Positions 22,925-31,979 of a stretch of 59,999 nt of DNA are shown here, one piece after another. The first letter of the stretch is position 1, and the number at the start of each line of letters is the position of its first letter. Made by a program: the position numbers and the translations under genes. This DNA comes from Cereibacter changlensis JA139 (GTDB taxonomy: Bacteria > Pseudomonadota > Alphaproteobacteria > Rhodobacterales > Rhodobacteraceae): NCBI RefSeq assembly GCF_003034985.1, contig NZ_PZKG01000012.1:1-59999 (forward strand), read 5' to 3'. The notes beneath the pieces are model-generated. The model did not search any database and was not told the origin of the DNA. It saw only the letters and a list, made by a program, of their open reading frames with translations.

Positions 22925-24526
22925 CTATTTCTCCCGTTCCAGTTCCATCCAGCCGCGCAGGATCTCCACCGATTCCGTCTGGCGCTCCTCGATCAGCCGC
23001 CGCAGCCGCGCCACCGGATCGTTGTCATCCTCCATCTCCATCCCGCCGCCCGACATCATCGGGAAGGCCGGCAGGTCCGGCTCGTCGTCGATCTCGCCGG
23101 TCAGCACCCGCCCGGAGTCGCCCTCCCCGTCCGCGAAGCCCGCCCCGGAGGGCGGCGGCAGCGCCGGCAGGTCGGATGCCCCCCGCGCCGCGCCGGTCAG
23201 CAGCGGGCGCAGCACGAAGAGCCCGAGGATCAGCGCGACCAGCGCCAGCACCGCAAGTTGCAGCACCGACATCAGGTTGATGCCCCCCATGGCGTCGAGC
23301 AGCCCCGGGCTTGCCGCGGTGCCCTCCTCCGGCAGCGGTTCGAAGGCGAGCGAGCGCAGTGTCAGCTTGTCGCCCCGCTCCTCGTCCAGCCCCACCGCCG
23401 AGGCGACCAGATCGCGCAGCACGGCAAGCTCCTCCTCCGGGCGCGGCGCCCAGCTGACCGTGCCGTCCTCCGCCGTCGTCTTCACCCCGTCGACCAGCAC
23501 CGCGACGCTGAGCCGGCGGATCGCCCCCGGCTGGCGCAGCACCTCGCGCTGGGTCTGCGACACCTCGAAATTCACCGTCTCGCGCGTCTCGCTGCTGCTG
23601 CTCTTGCCCTCGCCCCCCGCCGCCGCATCGCCCTGCGGCAGGTTCGAGGCGACCGTGACGCCGGGAGCCGGCTGGGTGGCCGAACTGCTGCGCTCCTGCG
23701 TCTCCGACGAAATCGGCACCCGGCCCTGCGGGTCGTAGGTCTGCTCGACGATCGATTCGCGCTCGGTCTCCACGTCGAGGCTGACCTCGACCACGGCGCG
23801 GCCGGGCCCGACCCGCGCCGCCAGCAACCGCTCGACATTGCGGCGCAGCGCCTCCGCCCGGTCCGGGACGTCGCCGCCCGGCTCCACCTCCTCGCCGAGC
23901 CGTACGAGGCCACCGACGCTGTCGACCACCGCCACATCCGCCGGCAGCATTCCCGAGACCGCCGCCGCCACCAGATGCTTGAAGGCCCGGGCCTGCGCCT
24001 GGCTCACGCTGCCGCCGGCGCTGGTGACGGTCACGCTGGCCGTCGGCCGTTCGTCGCGGCGGAAGGGCTGCGACGGGGCCTGGGCGATATGCACCCGCGC
24101 CGCCCGGATCTGCGGGCTGGCGAGGATCGTCCGGGCAAGCTCCCCCTCCTTGGCGCGCAGATAGGCCGCATCGAACATCTGCGAGGTGGTGCCGAAGCCC
24201 GAAAGCCCGTCCAGAAGCTCGTATCCCGCCGCGCCCGCCGCCGGCAGCCCCTGCCCCGCCAGCGTCATCCGCAGCTCGTCGCGCCGCGCGCCATCGACGT
24301 AGATCGCGTTGCCCCGAATCTCGAACGGCACCTGCTGCTGTTCCAGCGCCGTCACCACCTCCCCCGCCGCCGCGCTGTCGAGACCGGCGTAGAGCAGCGC
24401 CATCGACGGCGCACTCGCCATGCGCGACAGGCCGAGAACCGCCAGGAACATCGCCAGAGTCGCCCCGAGCACGATCACGCGCCGCCGGGCGTCCATGGCA
24501 TTCCAGAGCGAAAGCAGATTTTGCAC
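22925..24526 (-). CDS. fliF: Flagellar MS-ring protein FliF
   Basis: This 533-residue protein forms the basal-body MS ring. An N-terminal helix (RRVIVLGATLAMFLAVLGLSRM) is followed by ring-building motifs: YAGLDSAAAGEVVTALEQQQVPFEI, RAKEGELARTILASPQIRAARVHIA and YDPQGRVPISSETQERSS. A second helix (VLQLAVLALVALILGLFVLRPLL) precedes the C-terminal tail LRRLIEERQTESVEILRGWM that binds FliG. The GTG at 24526 (VQNLLSLWNAMD) gives the family start; an ATG thirty bases later would lose it. It is divergent from the fliL operon across a region with a CtrA-like box. Confidence 0.94.
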   Translation of the reverse strand: MQNLLSLWNAMDARRRVIVLGATLAMFLAVLGLSRMASAPSMALLYAGLDSAAAGEVVTALEQQQVPFEIRGNAIYVDGARRDELRMTLAGQGLPAAGAAGYELLDGLSGFGTTSQMFDAAYLRAKEGELARTILASPQIRAARVHIAQAPSQPFRRDERPTASVTVTSAGGSVSQAQARAFKHLVAAAVSGMLPADVAVVDSVGGLVRLGEEVEPGGDVPDRAEALRRNVERLLAARVGPGRAVVEVSLDVETERESIVEQTYDPQGRVPISSETQERSSSATQPAPGVTVASNLPQGDAAAGGEGKSSSSETRETVNFEVSQTQREVLRQPGAIRRLSVAVLVDGVKTTAEDGTVSWAPRPEEELAVLRDLVASAVGLDEERGDKLTLRSLAFEPLPEEGTAASPGLLDAMGGINLMSVLQLAVLALVALILGLFVLRPLLTGAARGASDLPALPPPSGAGFADGEGDSGRVLTGEIDDEPDLPAFPMMSGGGMEMEDDNDPVARLRRLIEERQTESVEILRGWMELEREK

Positions 24527-24585
24527 GCGGCCTCTCCGAACGGGGGGCTTCTGCCCCGGCTCTCCCCAGAAATGCCGGATCGGGC

Positions 24586-24600
24586 TTAAGAATCGGTTAG
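24586..24600 (+). promoter_or_regulatory. CtrA-like box between fliF and fliL
   Basis: TTAA-GAATCGG-TTAG matches the CtrA consensus TTAA-N7-TTAA at seven of eight fixed positions. It lies 60 bp upstream of fliF and 43 bp upstream of fliL in the 117-bp divergent promoter region, so one site could serve both operons. Confidence 0.55.
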
Positions 24601-24643
24601 GAGGAACGGGTCTATAGATCGGACGGCAGAGCTGGAGACGATC

Positions 24644-25123
24644 ATGGACGCCGTCGACAATGCGCAGGACGAAGCCCCGAAAAAGCGGTCGAAGCTGCCG
24701 CTGATCATCGGCGCGGTGCTGGCGCTGCTGCTGGGCGCCGGCGGCTTCTACGCCACCTGGTCGGGGCTGATTCTGGCGCCGGCCGAGGATCATGCCGCCG
24801 AGCCCGAGGTCTCGCCATTGCCCGACCTGTCCTTCGTGCCGATCGATCCACTGGTGATCAGCCTCGGCAGCGGCTCCGCGATGTCGCACCTGCGCTTCAC
24901 CGCGCAGCTGGAGGTCGAGAAACCGCATGTCGCCGAGGTGACGCTGCTGCTGCCGCGCATCCTCGACGTGCTGAACGGCTATCTCCGCGCGGTCGAGGTC
25001 GCCCGGCTGGAGGATCCGGCGGCGCTGGTCAGCCTGCGCGCCCAGATGCTGCGCCGGATCCAGATCGTGACCGGCGAAGGGCGGGTGCGCGACCTGCTGA
25101 TCACCGAATTCGTGCTGAACTAG
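24644..25123 (+). CDS. fliL: Flagellar basal-body protein FliL
   Basis: This 159-residue single-pass protein has a short cytoplasmic tail, a helix (LPLIIGAVLALLLGAGGFYAT) and a periplasmic SPFH-like domain: LSFVPIDPLVISLGSG, HLRFTAQLEVEKPHVAEV and LLITEFVLN. FliL rings surround the stator and modulate torque. It starts the stator/export operon that continues through motE, motA, flhA, fliR and flhB. A second FliL-family gene exists at 34137-34610. Confidence 0.92.
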   Translation: MDAVDNAQDEAPKKRSKLPLIIGAVLALLLGAGGFYATWSGLILAPAEDHAAEPEVSPLPDLSFVPIDPLVISLGSGSAMSHLRFTAQLEVEKPHVAEVTLLLPRILDVLNGYLRAVEVARLEDPAALVSLRAQMLRRIQIVTGEGRVRDLLITEFVLN

Positions 25124-25132
25124 GAGCTGCGC

Positions 25133-25507
25133 ATGGAACTGATCGCCGATATCCTCATGGCCGCCGGGGCCTTCAGCGCCTCGATCTACTGCTATGTGCT
25201 GGGGCAGCGGCTGCGACGCTTCTCGACGCTGGAGGGCGGCATGGGCGGGGCCATAGCGGTGCTCTCGGCCCAGGTCGACGACATGACCAAGGCGCTGGAT
25301 CGGGCGCGCGGGGCCGCGACCGGCTCCGCCACGACGCTGGAGGCGCTGACCCTGCGGGCCGAGGCGGCGTCGGCGCGGCTGGAGCTGATGCTGGCCTCGC
25401 TGCACGACCTCCCCGAATCGCGCCCGGCCCCCCGCCCCGAGGACGAGGCGGAGCGGCGGCTGCGCTTTGTGCGACGGCGGCGCGAGGTGGCGGAGGCCGA
25501 GCCATGA
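25133..25507 (+). CDS. Flagellar-operon hypothetical membrane/coiled-coil protein
   Basis: I do not recognise this 124-residue protein with certainty. It has one N-terminal membrane helix (ADILMAAGAFSASIYCYVLGQRL) followed by a long helical region with coiled-coil character (VLSAQVDDMTKALDRARGAA, LEALTLRAEAASARLELMLASL) and a basic tail. It lies between fliL and motE and overlaps the motE start by four bases, so it is probably co-translated with stator genes. It may be related to the DUF6468-type proteins found in alphaproteobacterial flagellar loci. Confidence 0.75.
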   Translation: MELIADILMAAGAFSASIYCYVLGQRLRRFSTLEGGMGGAIAVLSAQVDDMTKALDRARGAATGSATTLEALTLRAEAASARLELMLASLHDLPESRPAPRPEDEAERRLRFVRRRREVAEAEP

Positions 25508-26049
25508 GACGACGCGGCGCGGTCGCGATCCTCGCCCTGCTGCTCGCCTCCTCCGGCGCGCTGCGCATCGGGGCCGAGGTCGGCGTCGCCCTCGCCCGCG
25601 CACCCGACGCGCCGGCCCCCAGCACTGGGCCGGACTGCCCGGAGCCGCCCGCCGCCCTGGCGGAGGCGCTCCGCCAGCGTGAAGAGCAGCTGGCGGCCGA
25701 GGAGGCGGCGCTGGAAGAACGCAAGGCGGCGTTGGCGCTGGCGGGCCAGGCCATCGACGCCAAGCTGGCCGAACTGGCCGCGGCCGAGGCCGCCCTGTCG
25801 GAGACCCTAGCCCGGGCCGATGGTGCCTCCGAGGGCGACCTGACCCGGCTGACATCGGTTTACGAGACCATGAAACCCAAGGACGCCGCTGCGCTGTTCG
25901 AGGCCATGGCCCCGGAATTCGCCGCCGGATTCATCGGTCGGATGCGGCCTGACTCCGCCGCCGCCGTGCTCTCCGGCATGAGCGCGGAGGCCGCCTACAG
26001 CATCAGCGTGCTGCTCGCCGGCCGCAATGCGCTGGTCCCCAAGGAATGA
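25504..26049 (+). CDS. motE: MotE-like flagellar periplasmic protein
   Basis: This 181-residue exported protein starts with a hydrophobic segment (VAILALLLASSGALRIGAEV). A helical coiled-coil follows (LREQE-type LRQREEQLAAEEAALEERKAALALAG). The C-terminal MgtE-N-like domain reads LTSVYETMKPKDAAALFEAMAPEFAAGFIGRMRPDSAAAVL. In Sinorhizobium, MotE of this architecture chaperones the periplasmic motor protein MotC. Its position before motA agrees. No motC homologue is obvious, but the exported 721-residue protein after motA may be its partner. Confidence 0.85.
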   Translation: MRRRGAVAILALLLASSGALRIGAEVGVALARAPDAPAPSTGPDCPEPPAALAEALRQREEQLAAEEAALEERKAALALAGQAIDAKLAELAAAEAALSETLARADGASEGDLTRLTSVYETMKPKDAAALFEAMAPEFAAGFIGRMRPDSAAAVLSGMSAEAAYSISVLLAGRNALVPKE

Positions 26050-26110
26050 GCAGGTTTCTTAACCCGGCGCGGCGATGCTGTGCCCCGGCAGGGCGCCGCA
26101 GGAGACGAAG

Positions 26111-26980
26111 ATGATCGGGATAATCGGGATTGCCGTGATCTTCATCATGGTGTTCGGCGGCTACGTGCTGGCCGGCGGCAAGCTCGGCATCATCATGAAG
26201 GCGCTGCCCTTCGAGATGATCATGATCGGCGGCGCGGCGGTCGGGGCCTTCCTGCTGTCCAACGACGGGGCCTCGGTCAAGCAGGCGCTGAAGGATGTCG
26301 GCAAGGTCTTCAAGGGGCCGCAATGGAAGCCCGCCGACTACCGCGACCTGCTCTGCCTGCTGTTCGAGCTGATCCGCATCGCCCGCGTCAACCCGGTGGG
26401 GCTGGAGGAGCACATCGAGAACCCCGAGGAATCCTCGGTCTTTGCCCGCTACCAGAAGATCAAGCACGACCACGAGGCGATCGAGCTGATCTGCGACACG
26501 CTGCGGGCCGCCTCGATGAACTACGACGATCCGCATCAGGTCGAGGAGGTGCTCGACAAGCGGGTCGACAAGGCCCAGACCCACGCGCTGCATTCCAGCC
26601 ACGCGCTACAGAGCATGGCCGATGCGCTCCCCGCCCTCGGCATCGTCGCCGCCGTGCTCGGGGTGATCAAGACCATGGGCTCGATCGACCAGCCGCCGGA
26701 GATCCTCGGCAAGATGATCGGCGGCGCGCTAGTCGGCACCTTCCTCGGCGTCTTCCTCGCCTATGGCATCGTCGGCCCCTTCGCGACGCGGGTGAAGGCG
26801 GTGGTCGAGGAGGACGCGCATTTCTACAACCTCATCCGCGAGGTGCTGGTGGCCAACCTGCACAACCACCCGGCCAACATGTGCATCGAGGTGGGGCGGC
26901 AGAACACACCGCACAACGTCCGGCCCAGCTTCACCGACCTCGAAGAGGCGCTGCGCGCGCTGAAGCAGGAGGCAGCATGA
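26111..26980 (+). CDS. motA: Flagellar motor stator protein MotA
   Basis: This 289-residue inner-membrane stator subunit forms the ion channel with MotB. MIGIIGIAVIFIMVFGGYVLAGGKLGIIM opens the protein. The segments HALQSMADALPALGIVAAVLGVIKTMG and IGGALVGTFLGVFLAYGIVGPFATR carry the channel-lining helices and the conserved prolines. The cytoplasmic loop has the charged residues that contact FliG. motB is not adjacent and not in the window. The stop overlaps the next gene start as ATGA. Confidence 0.95.
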   Translation: MIGIIGIAVIFIMVFGGYVLAGGKLGIIMKALPFEMIMIGGAAVGAFLLSNDGASVKQALKDVGKVFKGPQWKPADYRDLLCLLFELIRIARVNPVGLEEHIENPEESSVFARYQKIKHDHEAIELICDTLRAASMNYDDPHQVEEVLDKRVDKAQTHALHSSHALQSMADALPALGIVAAVLGVIKTMGSIDQPPEILGKMIGGALVGTFLGVFLAYGIVGPFATRVKAVVEEDAHFYNLIREVLVANLHNHPANMCIEVGRQNTPHNVRPSFTDLEEALRALKQEAA

Positions 26981-29142
26981 GGTGGCTCGCGCTCCTGCTG
27001 CTGCTCGCCTCGCCCGCGGCGGCCCGCGACGCGGCCCTGCGCAGCGGCGAACATTCCGGCTTCACCCGCGTCGTGGTCGAGGACCCGGGCCTGGAGCAGT
27101 GGCAACTGCGCCGCAGCGCCGATGGCTATATACTGCGGATCACGCCCGGCGACGTCCGCTTCGATCTGCGCAGGATCTATGACAAGATCCGCCGCAATCG
27201 GCTGGCGGCGATCTCGCCGGACCCGGAGACAGGCAACCTGAACCTGCGGCTGGGCTGTCGCTGCCACGCCCGCGCGCAGGAGATCCGGCCCGGCGTCCTG
27301 GTGATCGACCTGACCGATGGTCCTCCTCCCGCCGATTCGCCTTTCGAAATCGCGTATCAGCCCGACCCTGTTCCGGCGGTGGCCGATGTCACACCGGCGC
27401 CGCAGCCTCCAGTTCCGCCGCCCGTCTATGACTACAACTGGCGCGAGCCGAAGCCGCCCGCGCCCGCTGCCGAGCTTCCGCTCGAGGATCCGGCGCTCAG
27501 CCTGATGCGCCAGTCGCTGCTGGAACAGCTCAGCAGAGGAGCCGCCGCCGGTGCCGTCGAGATCGCCCCATCGGTTCCGCCTCCCGAAGCCGATTCCATT
27601 GAAACACCCGGGTCGCTGCCCCAGGTCCGCATCGGCGAGACCCCCGGCTTTGCGCCGCAGACCAGCGAGCGTCCGCCTGATCAGTTGACCGGCAGCGGAG
27701 TCGATTGCATCGCCGACGACAGGCTGGATCTCGGCAGCTGGGGGACCGACAGTTCAGTCGCGGAATCAATCTCGACCGTGACCGGCGGGCTGACCGGCGA
27801 GTTCGACCGTCCCGATCCCGAAGCGGTGCGGCGTGCGGTGCGCTACGCCCTCCATCTCGGCTTCGGGGCCGAGGCGCAGCAGATCCTTCGCAGTTTCGCG
27901 GTCGAGGATGCCGAAAGACCGCTCTGGGAAGCGCTCGCCGCCATTCTCGACGGGGAGGCCGGAGCGCCCGAGGTGCTGCGCGGCATGGCGACCTGCGATA
28001 CGGCGGCGGCGCTCTGGGCGGTCCTGGCGAATCCGGCCTCCGGCGATCCGCCGCAGGTCGCCGCGATTCAGCGCGCCTTCTCGGCCCTGCCACCGCATCT
28101 GCGGCGACATCTCGGTCCGCGTCTGGCGCAGATCTTCCTCGACAGCGGCGATATCGCCACCGCGCGCGGCCTGCGGGACGCGATCGCCCGTGCCCCCGGC
28201 GCGCCGGGCCCTCAGGTCGCCATCATGCAGGCCAAGCTGGAGATCGCGGAAGGCGATGCCGAAGCAGGGGAGCAAGCGCTGACCATCCTCGCCGCCGAAG
28301 CCGGACCCGCCGGCCCCGAGGCGCTTCTTGCCATGGCCGAGCAGCAGATCTCGGCAGGCGCCGAGGTCTCGCCGCAGACGGTCACCGCTCTCGCGGCGCT
28401 GCTGAAGGAAAACCGCGGCGCTGCGGATGAGCGCCGCATCGAAAGTGCGCATCGGCGAGCCTTGGCGGCCTCCGGCGAGATCGACGCCGCCTTTGCCTTG
28501 CTGGCCCCCGGAGCTGAAGACGCCCTGCTTTGGCAGATGCTGGCCGACAGAGGCGGCGACGGAAGCCTGCTGAGCCTGGCAGTCCTGCCGGAGGACGCAG
28601 CACTGCCCGACCTGCCGGTCGCGGTGCGCCGGAAGATCGCGACGCGTCTGTCCGACCTCGGCTTGGCCCCAGCGGCAGCGCGATGGCTTGGACCCGCCGG
28701 GAGCGAGGCCGACCAGTTGCTGGCCGCACGGGTGGCCCTGAAGCAGAAGGACGGGCAGGCGGCGCTGCAATCGCTTGGCGATCTCGGTTCAGCCGAGGCC
28801 GCGGCTCTGCGTGGTCAGGCGGCGCTGCAATTGGGCGACATGGCAACCGCAGCTACCGCCTTCGGCGAGGCCGGCGATTCGCTCGGGCAACTCCGGGCGT
28901 CGCGCCGCGCCGAAGACTGGCTTGCGATCGCGCGGACCGACGATGAAGCCTGGAAGGCCGCAGCCGGGCTTCTGGCCCCGGAGCAGGATCCGGCTCTGCC
29001 CGTGGCCTCTCCCGACGCAGCCGCCGGGACGACGGAGCCCGCAGGTCCCCTGGCGCGTGGGCGCGCCGTGCTGGCCGGGAGCGCCGCAGCGCGCGAGGCG
29101 CTGGCAGCGCTGCTACAGCAGGTCCCGGCCGCAGCTCCCTGA
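26977..29142 (+). CDS. Exported AMIN-like/solenoid protein of the stator operon, unknown function
   Basis: This 721-residue protein has a signal peptide (LLLLLASPAAA, cleaved before RDAALR). An N-terminal domain of about residues 20-115 (SGEHSGFTRVVVEDPG, WQLRRSADGYILRI, GVLVIDLTDG) looks like an AMIN domain, a peptidoglycan- or envelope-binding module. A proline-rich linker (about 120-215) leads to a long alanine-rich helical region of degenerate TPR-like repeats (ALHLGFGAEAQQILR, LARIFLDSGDIATARGLRDAI-like units). It overlaps motA by four bases, so translational coupling is likely. It may play a MotC-like role with MotE, but no homology to MotC was established. Confidence 0.75.
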   Translation: MRWLALLLLLASPAAARDAALRSGEHSGFTRVVVEDPGLEQWQLRRSADGYILRITPGDVRFDLRRIYDKIRRNRLAAISPDPETGNLNLRLGCRCHARAQEIRPGVLVIDLTDGPPPADSPFEIAYQPDPVPAVADVTPAPQPPVPPPVYDYNWREPKPPAPAAELPLEDPALSLMRQSLLEQLSRGAAAGAVEIAPSVPPPEADSIETPGSLPQVRIGETPGFAPQTSERPPDQLTGSGVDCIADDRLDLGSWGTDSSVAESISTVTGGLTGEFDRPDPEAVRRAVRYALHLGFGAEAQQILRSFAVEDAERPLWEALAAILDGEAGAPEVLRGMATCDTAAALWAVLANPASGDPPQVAAIQRAFSALPPHLRRHLGPRLAQIFLDSGDIATARGLRDAIARAPGAPGPQVAIMQAKLEIAEGDAEAGEQALTILAAEAGPAGPEALLAMAEQQISAGAEVSPQTVTALAALLKENRGAADERRIESAHRRALAASGEIDAAFALLAPGAEDALLWQMLADRGGDGSLLSLAVLPEDAALPDLPVAVRRKIATRLSDLGLAPAAARWLGPAGSEADQLLAARVALKQKDGQAALQSLGDLGSAEAAALRGQAALQLGDMATAATAFGEAGDSLGQLRASRRAEDWLAIARTDDEAWKAAAGLLAPEQDPALPVASPDAAAGTTEPAGPLARGRAVLAGSAAAREALAALLQQVPAAAP

Positions 29143-29218
29143 TCGCGCTTACGGCTTGGAAAGGTCCCGACTGTAGACTGACGCAGCCGGTCGGAAACCG
29201 GAGGAGGGAGAATCCCGG

Positions 29219-29902
29219 ATGATCGTCCTGGAAAAGACATGTACGAGCCGGTTCCGGCTGGCGCTCTTCCTTCTGATGCTCGCCACCGCCGTGTCGGCGA
29301 TGGCGCGCTCGGCGGATCCCCCCGGCCTCTGCGAAGCCGCGGCGTTCCGCGCCGCGCGGCAGACGGAGGTGCCAGTCGCCGTGCTGCACTCCCTCGCCCT
29401 GACAGAAACCGGGCGATCCCTGGGGCCGGAGCTGCGGCCCTGGCCCTGGACAATCAATGTCGCGGGTGAGGGACACTGGTTCGCCACCCGCGCCGAGGCC
29501 GAACATTTTGCCTCGGAGACGTTGCTATCCGGGCAGGACAGCTTCGACGTCGGCTGTTTCCAGATCAATTACCGCTGGCATGGGGAGCATTTCAGCTCCC
29601 TCCGCGAGATGTTTGATCCCGATGCGAACGCGCTCTACGCCGCCCGGTTTCTCCAGACCCTCGACGCCGGGGCGGAGGATTGGAGTCGAGCGGCGGGAGC
29701 CTATCATTCGGCCGTCGCAGATCGGGCCGAAACCTACCGTGCGCGGTTCGACAGGATCCTGGCCGATCTCGGTAAAGGAACTCCATCCTCGCACCTGCCG
29801 GCCAGCACCGGTTTCCCCTTGCTCCAGCCCGGCGCAACGGGCTCCGGCGGGTCGGTGGTGCCGGTGGCTCACGGTGCGTCGCTGCCTTTGATCGGGTATT
29901 GA
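29219..29902 (+). CDS. Lytic transglycosylase, SLT domain, flagellar
   Basis: This 227-residue exported protein has a lysozyme-like fold. A hydrophobic N-terminus (LALFLLMLATAVSAMARS) is followed by VPVAVLHSLALTETGRS, where the Glu in TETG is the likely catalytic residue. GCFQINYRWHGEHF, ALYAARFLQTL and AAGAYHS are SLT motifs. It presumably opens peptidoglycan for rod assembly, like SltF in Rhodobacter sphaeroides. That fits the short FlgJ-like protein at 43473-43745, which lacks a muramidase domain. A GGAGGAGGGAG ribosome binding site precedes the ATG, and flhA follows after one base. Confidence 0.88.
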   Translation: MIVLEKTCTSRFRLALFLLMLATAVSAMARSADPPGLCEAAAFRAARQTEVPVAVLHSLALTETGRSLGPELRPWPWTINVAGEGHWFATRAEAEHFASETLLSGQDSFDVGCFQINYRWHGEHFSSLREMFDPDANALYAARFLQTLDAGAEDWSRAAGAYHSAVADRAETYRARFDRILADLGKGTPSSHLPASTGFPLLQPGATGSGGSVVPVAHGASLPLIGY

Positions 29903-29903
29903 T

Positions 29904-31979
29904 ATGGCGGGAAGCCCCTTCAGCCGCGACGGGCTGTTCCAGCCGACGGTGCTCCTCGCCCTCGCCCTGATGGCGATCATCGTGATGATGGTGCTGCCGG
30001 TTCCGGCTTGGGTGCTCGACCTGGGCCTGGCGCTATCCTTCGCCTTGGCGATCCTGGTCTTCACCGTCACGCTGTTCATCGAGCGCCCGCTGGATTTTTC
30101 GGCCTTCCCGATGATCCTGCTGGCCTCGCTGATGCTGCGGCTGTCGTTGAACATCTCCTCCACCAAGCTGATCATCGGTCAGGGGCACACCGGCACCCAG
30201 GCAGCCGGCCATGTGATCGAGGGGTTCGCCAGCTTCATCATGAATGGCAGCGTGCTCCTGGGCGTGGTGATCTTCTGCGTCCTGCTGATCGTGAACTTCC
30301 TGGTGATCACCAAGGGTGCGGGCCGGATGGCGGAGGTCGGGGCCCGCTTCGCGCTGGACGGCATGCCGGGCAAGCAGCTGGCGATCGACAGCGACATGGC
30401 GGCCGGGGCGATCGACCATGCCGAGGCCAAGCGACGACGCGAGCGCGAACTGGCGGAGACCAATTTCTTCGGCTCGCTCGACGGGGTGTCGAAATTCGTG
30501 AAGGGCGACGCGATCGCCGGCCTGCTCATCACCGGGCTGAACATCCTCGTCGGCCTGATCGTCGGGGTGACGCTGCACGGCATGCCGGTCGGCGCCGCCT
30601 TCGAGACCTACGCCATCCTCACCGTGGGTGACGGCCTGGTCAGCCAAATTCCCGCGGTGATCATTTCCATCGCCGCCGCCCTCCTGCTGGCGCGGGGCGG
30701 GGCGACCGGGGCGGCGGACATCTCCTTCTTCCACCAACTCGGCGCCTACCCCGGCGCGCTCGCCACCGTCGCCGCGCTGATGTCGGCCTTTGCCCTGGTG
30801 CCGGGCATGCCCTTCCTGCCCTTTATCCTCGCCGCGGTCACGCTCGGCGGCCTCGCGATTGCCGGCTACCGCACCCCCGCACCCTCGCCGGCGCAACCGG
30901 CGACGCCGGAGCTGCCGCGCCAGCGCCCCTTGGGCGACGTGCTGGATTTCGATGACATCCATATCGAATTCGCGCCGAACCTCGTCGCCATGGTGCTCGA
31001 TCCCGCCACCGGGCTCGATTCGCGCATTTCCAACATGCGTACCCATGTCGCCAGCGCCTACGGCCTGATCCTGCCGGAGATCCGGTTGACCGACGAGGTG
31101 ATGCTGCCGCCCGGCACCTATCGGATCCGCCTGCAGGGGGTGGAGCGGGTGCGGGACCGGTTGATGCCGGAACGGGTGCTGGTGCTGCTGACCGAGGGAG
31201 TCGCTGCCCCGCCCGGCATCGACGTGCGCGAGCCGGTCTATGGCGCGCCGGCCCGCTGGATCCTGCCCGACCATCAGGAGGATGCCGCGCTGGCCGGGCT
31301 CACAGTGGTGTCGCCCGCCGAGGTGCTCGCCACGCATCTTCTCGAAGTGATGAAATCCAATCTGGCGCGGCTGCTGACGCTGAAAGGGCTGCGGCGGCTG
31401 CTGGATGAATTCACCAACCTAACCGACCGCGCCCGGGCGGAAAGCAACCGCCGCCTGCTGGACGAGCTGGTGCCCGACAAGGTGCCGATCGACCTGCTGC
31501 TGACCGTGCTGCGCCTGCTGCTCGATGAGCGGGTCTCGATCCGCAACCTGCCACTGATCCTCGAGGCGATCGCAGAATCGCGCGGGCTCGGCGCTGCGGA
31601 ACTGGTCTGCGAGCATGTGCGCCAGCGGCTCGGCTTCCAACTCGTCGCCGAGTTGAAGCGAGAGGATGGCACCATCCCGCTGATCCAGCTGGCGCCGGAA
31701 TGGGAGAAGACCTTCGCGGCGCATCAGATCGATGGCGACCGCGGGCTGCGCGATGTCGCGCTGCCGCCCGAGGCCTTCAGTCGTCTCGCCAATGCCATCG
31801 CCGAACGGCTGAACCGCGCCGCCGAAGCCGGCGCCTATCCGGCGCTGGTCACCTCGACCCTGCGCCGCCGCTTCCTGCGCACCGTGATGACAGCGCGCAA
31901 CCTGCCCGCCCCGGTGCTGTCCTACGAGGAGATCGGCACCGAGGCGCGGCCCTCGATGGTCGGGCTGGTCCCGGCATGA
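29904..31979 (+). CDS. flhA: Flagellar export gate protein FlhA
   Basis: This 691-residue export-gate subunit has an N-terminal membrane domain of about eight helices (to about residue 320) and a large cytoplasmic domain binding substrates and chaperones. LDFSAFPMILLASLMLRLSLNISSTKLI, the loop ARFALDGMPGKQLAIDSDMAAG and DGVSKFVKGDAIAGLLITGLNILVG are FlhA signatures. The C-terminal LTLKGLRRLLDEFTNL and LLLDERVSIRNLPLILEAIAE belong to the nonamer-forming domain. Its stop overlaps the fliR start. Confidence 0.96.
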   Translation: MAGSPFSRDGLFQPTVLLALALMAIIVMMVLPVPAWVLDLGLALSFALAILVFTVTLFIERPLDFSAFPMILLASLMLRLSLNISSTKLIIGQGHTGTQAAGHVIEGFASFIMNGSVLLGVVIFCVLLIVNFLVITKGAGRMAEVGARFALDGMPGKQLAIDSDMAAGAIDHAEAKRRRERELAETNFFGSLDGVSKFVKGDAIAGLLITGLNILVGLIVGVTLHGMPVGAAFETYAILTVGDGLVSQIPAVIISIAAALLLARGGATGAADISFFHQLGAYPGALATVAALMSAFALVPGMPFLPFILAAVTLGGLAIAGYRTPAPSPAQPATPELPRQRPLGDVLDFDDIHIEFAPNLVAMVLDPATGLDSRISNMRTHVASAYGLILPEIRLTDEVMLPPGTYRIRLQGVERVRDRLMPERVLVLLTEGVAAPPGIDVREPVYGAPARWILPDHQEDAALAGLTVVSPAEVLATHLLEVMKSNLARLLTLKGLRRLLDEFTNLTDRARAESNRRLLDELVPDKVPIDLLLTVLRLLLDERVSIRNLPLILEAIAESRGLGAAELVCEHVRQRLGFQLVAELKREDGTIPLIQLAPEWEKTFAAHQIDGDRGLRDVALPPEAFSRLANAIAERLNRAAEAGAYPALVTSTLRRRFLRTVMTARNLPAPVLSYEEIGTEARPSMVGLVPA

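Noticed and set aside
22277-24589. A 770-codon open frame on the plus strand
   Set aside because: It is antisense to fliN, fliH and fliF, has an arginine-rich low-complexity translation and no domain, as expected for a shadow frame in GC-rich coding DNA.
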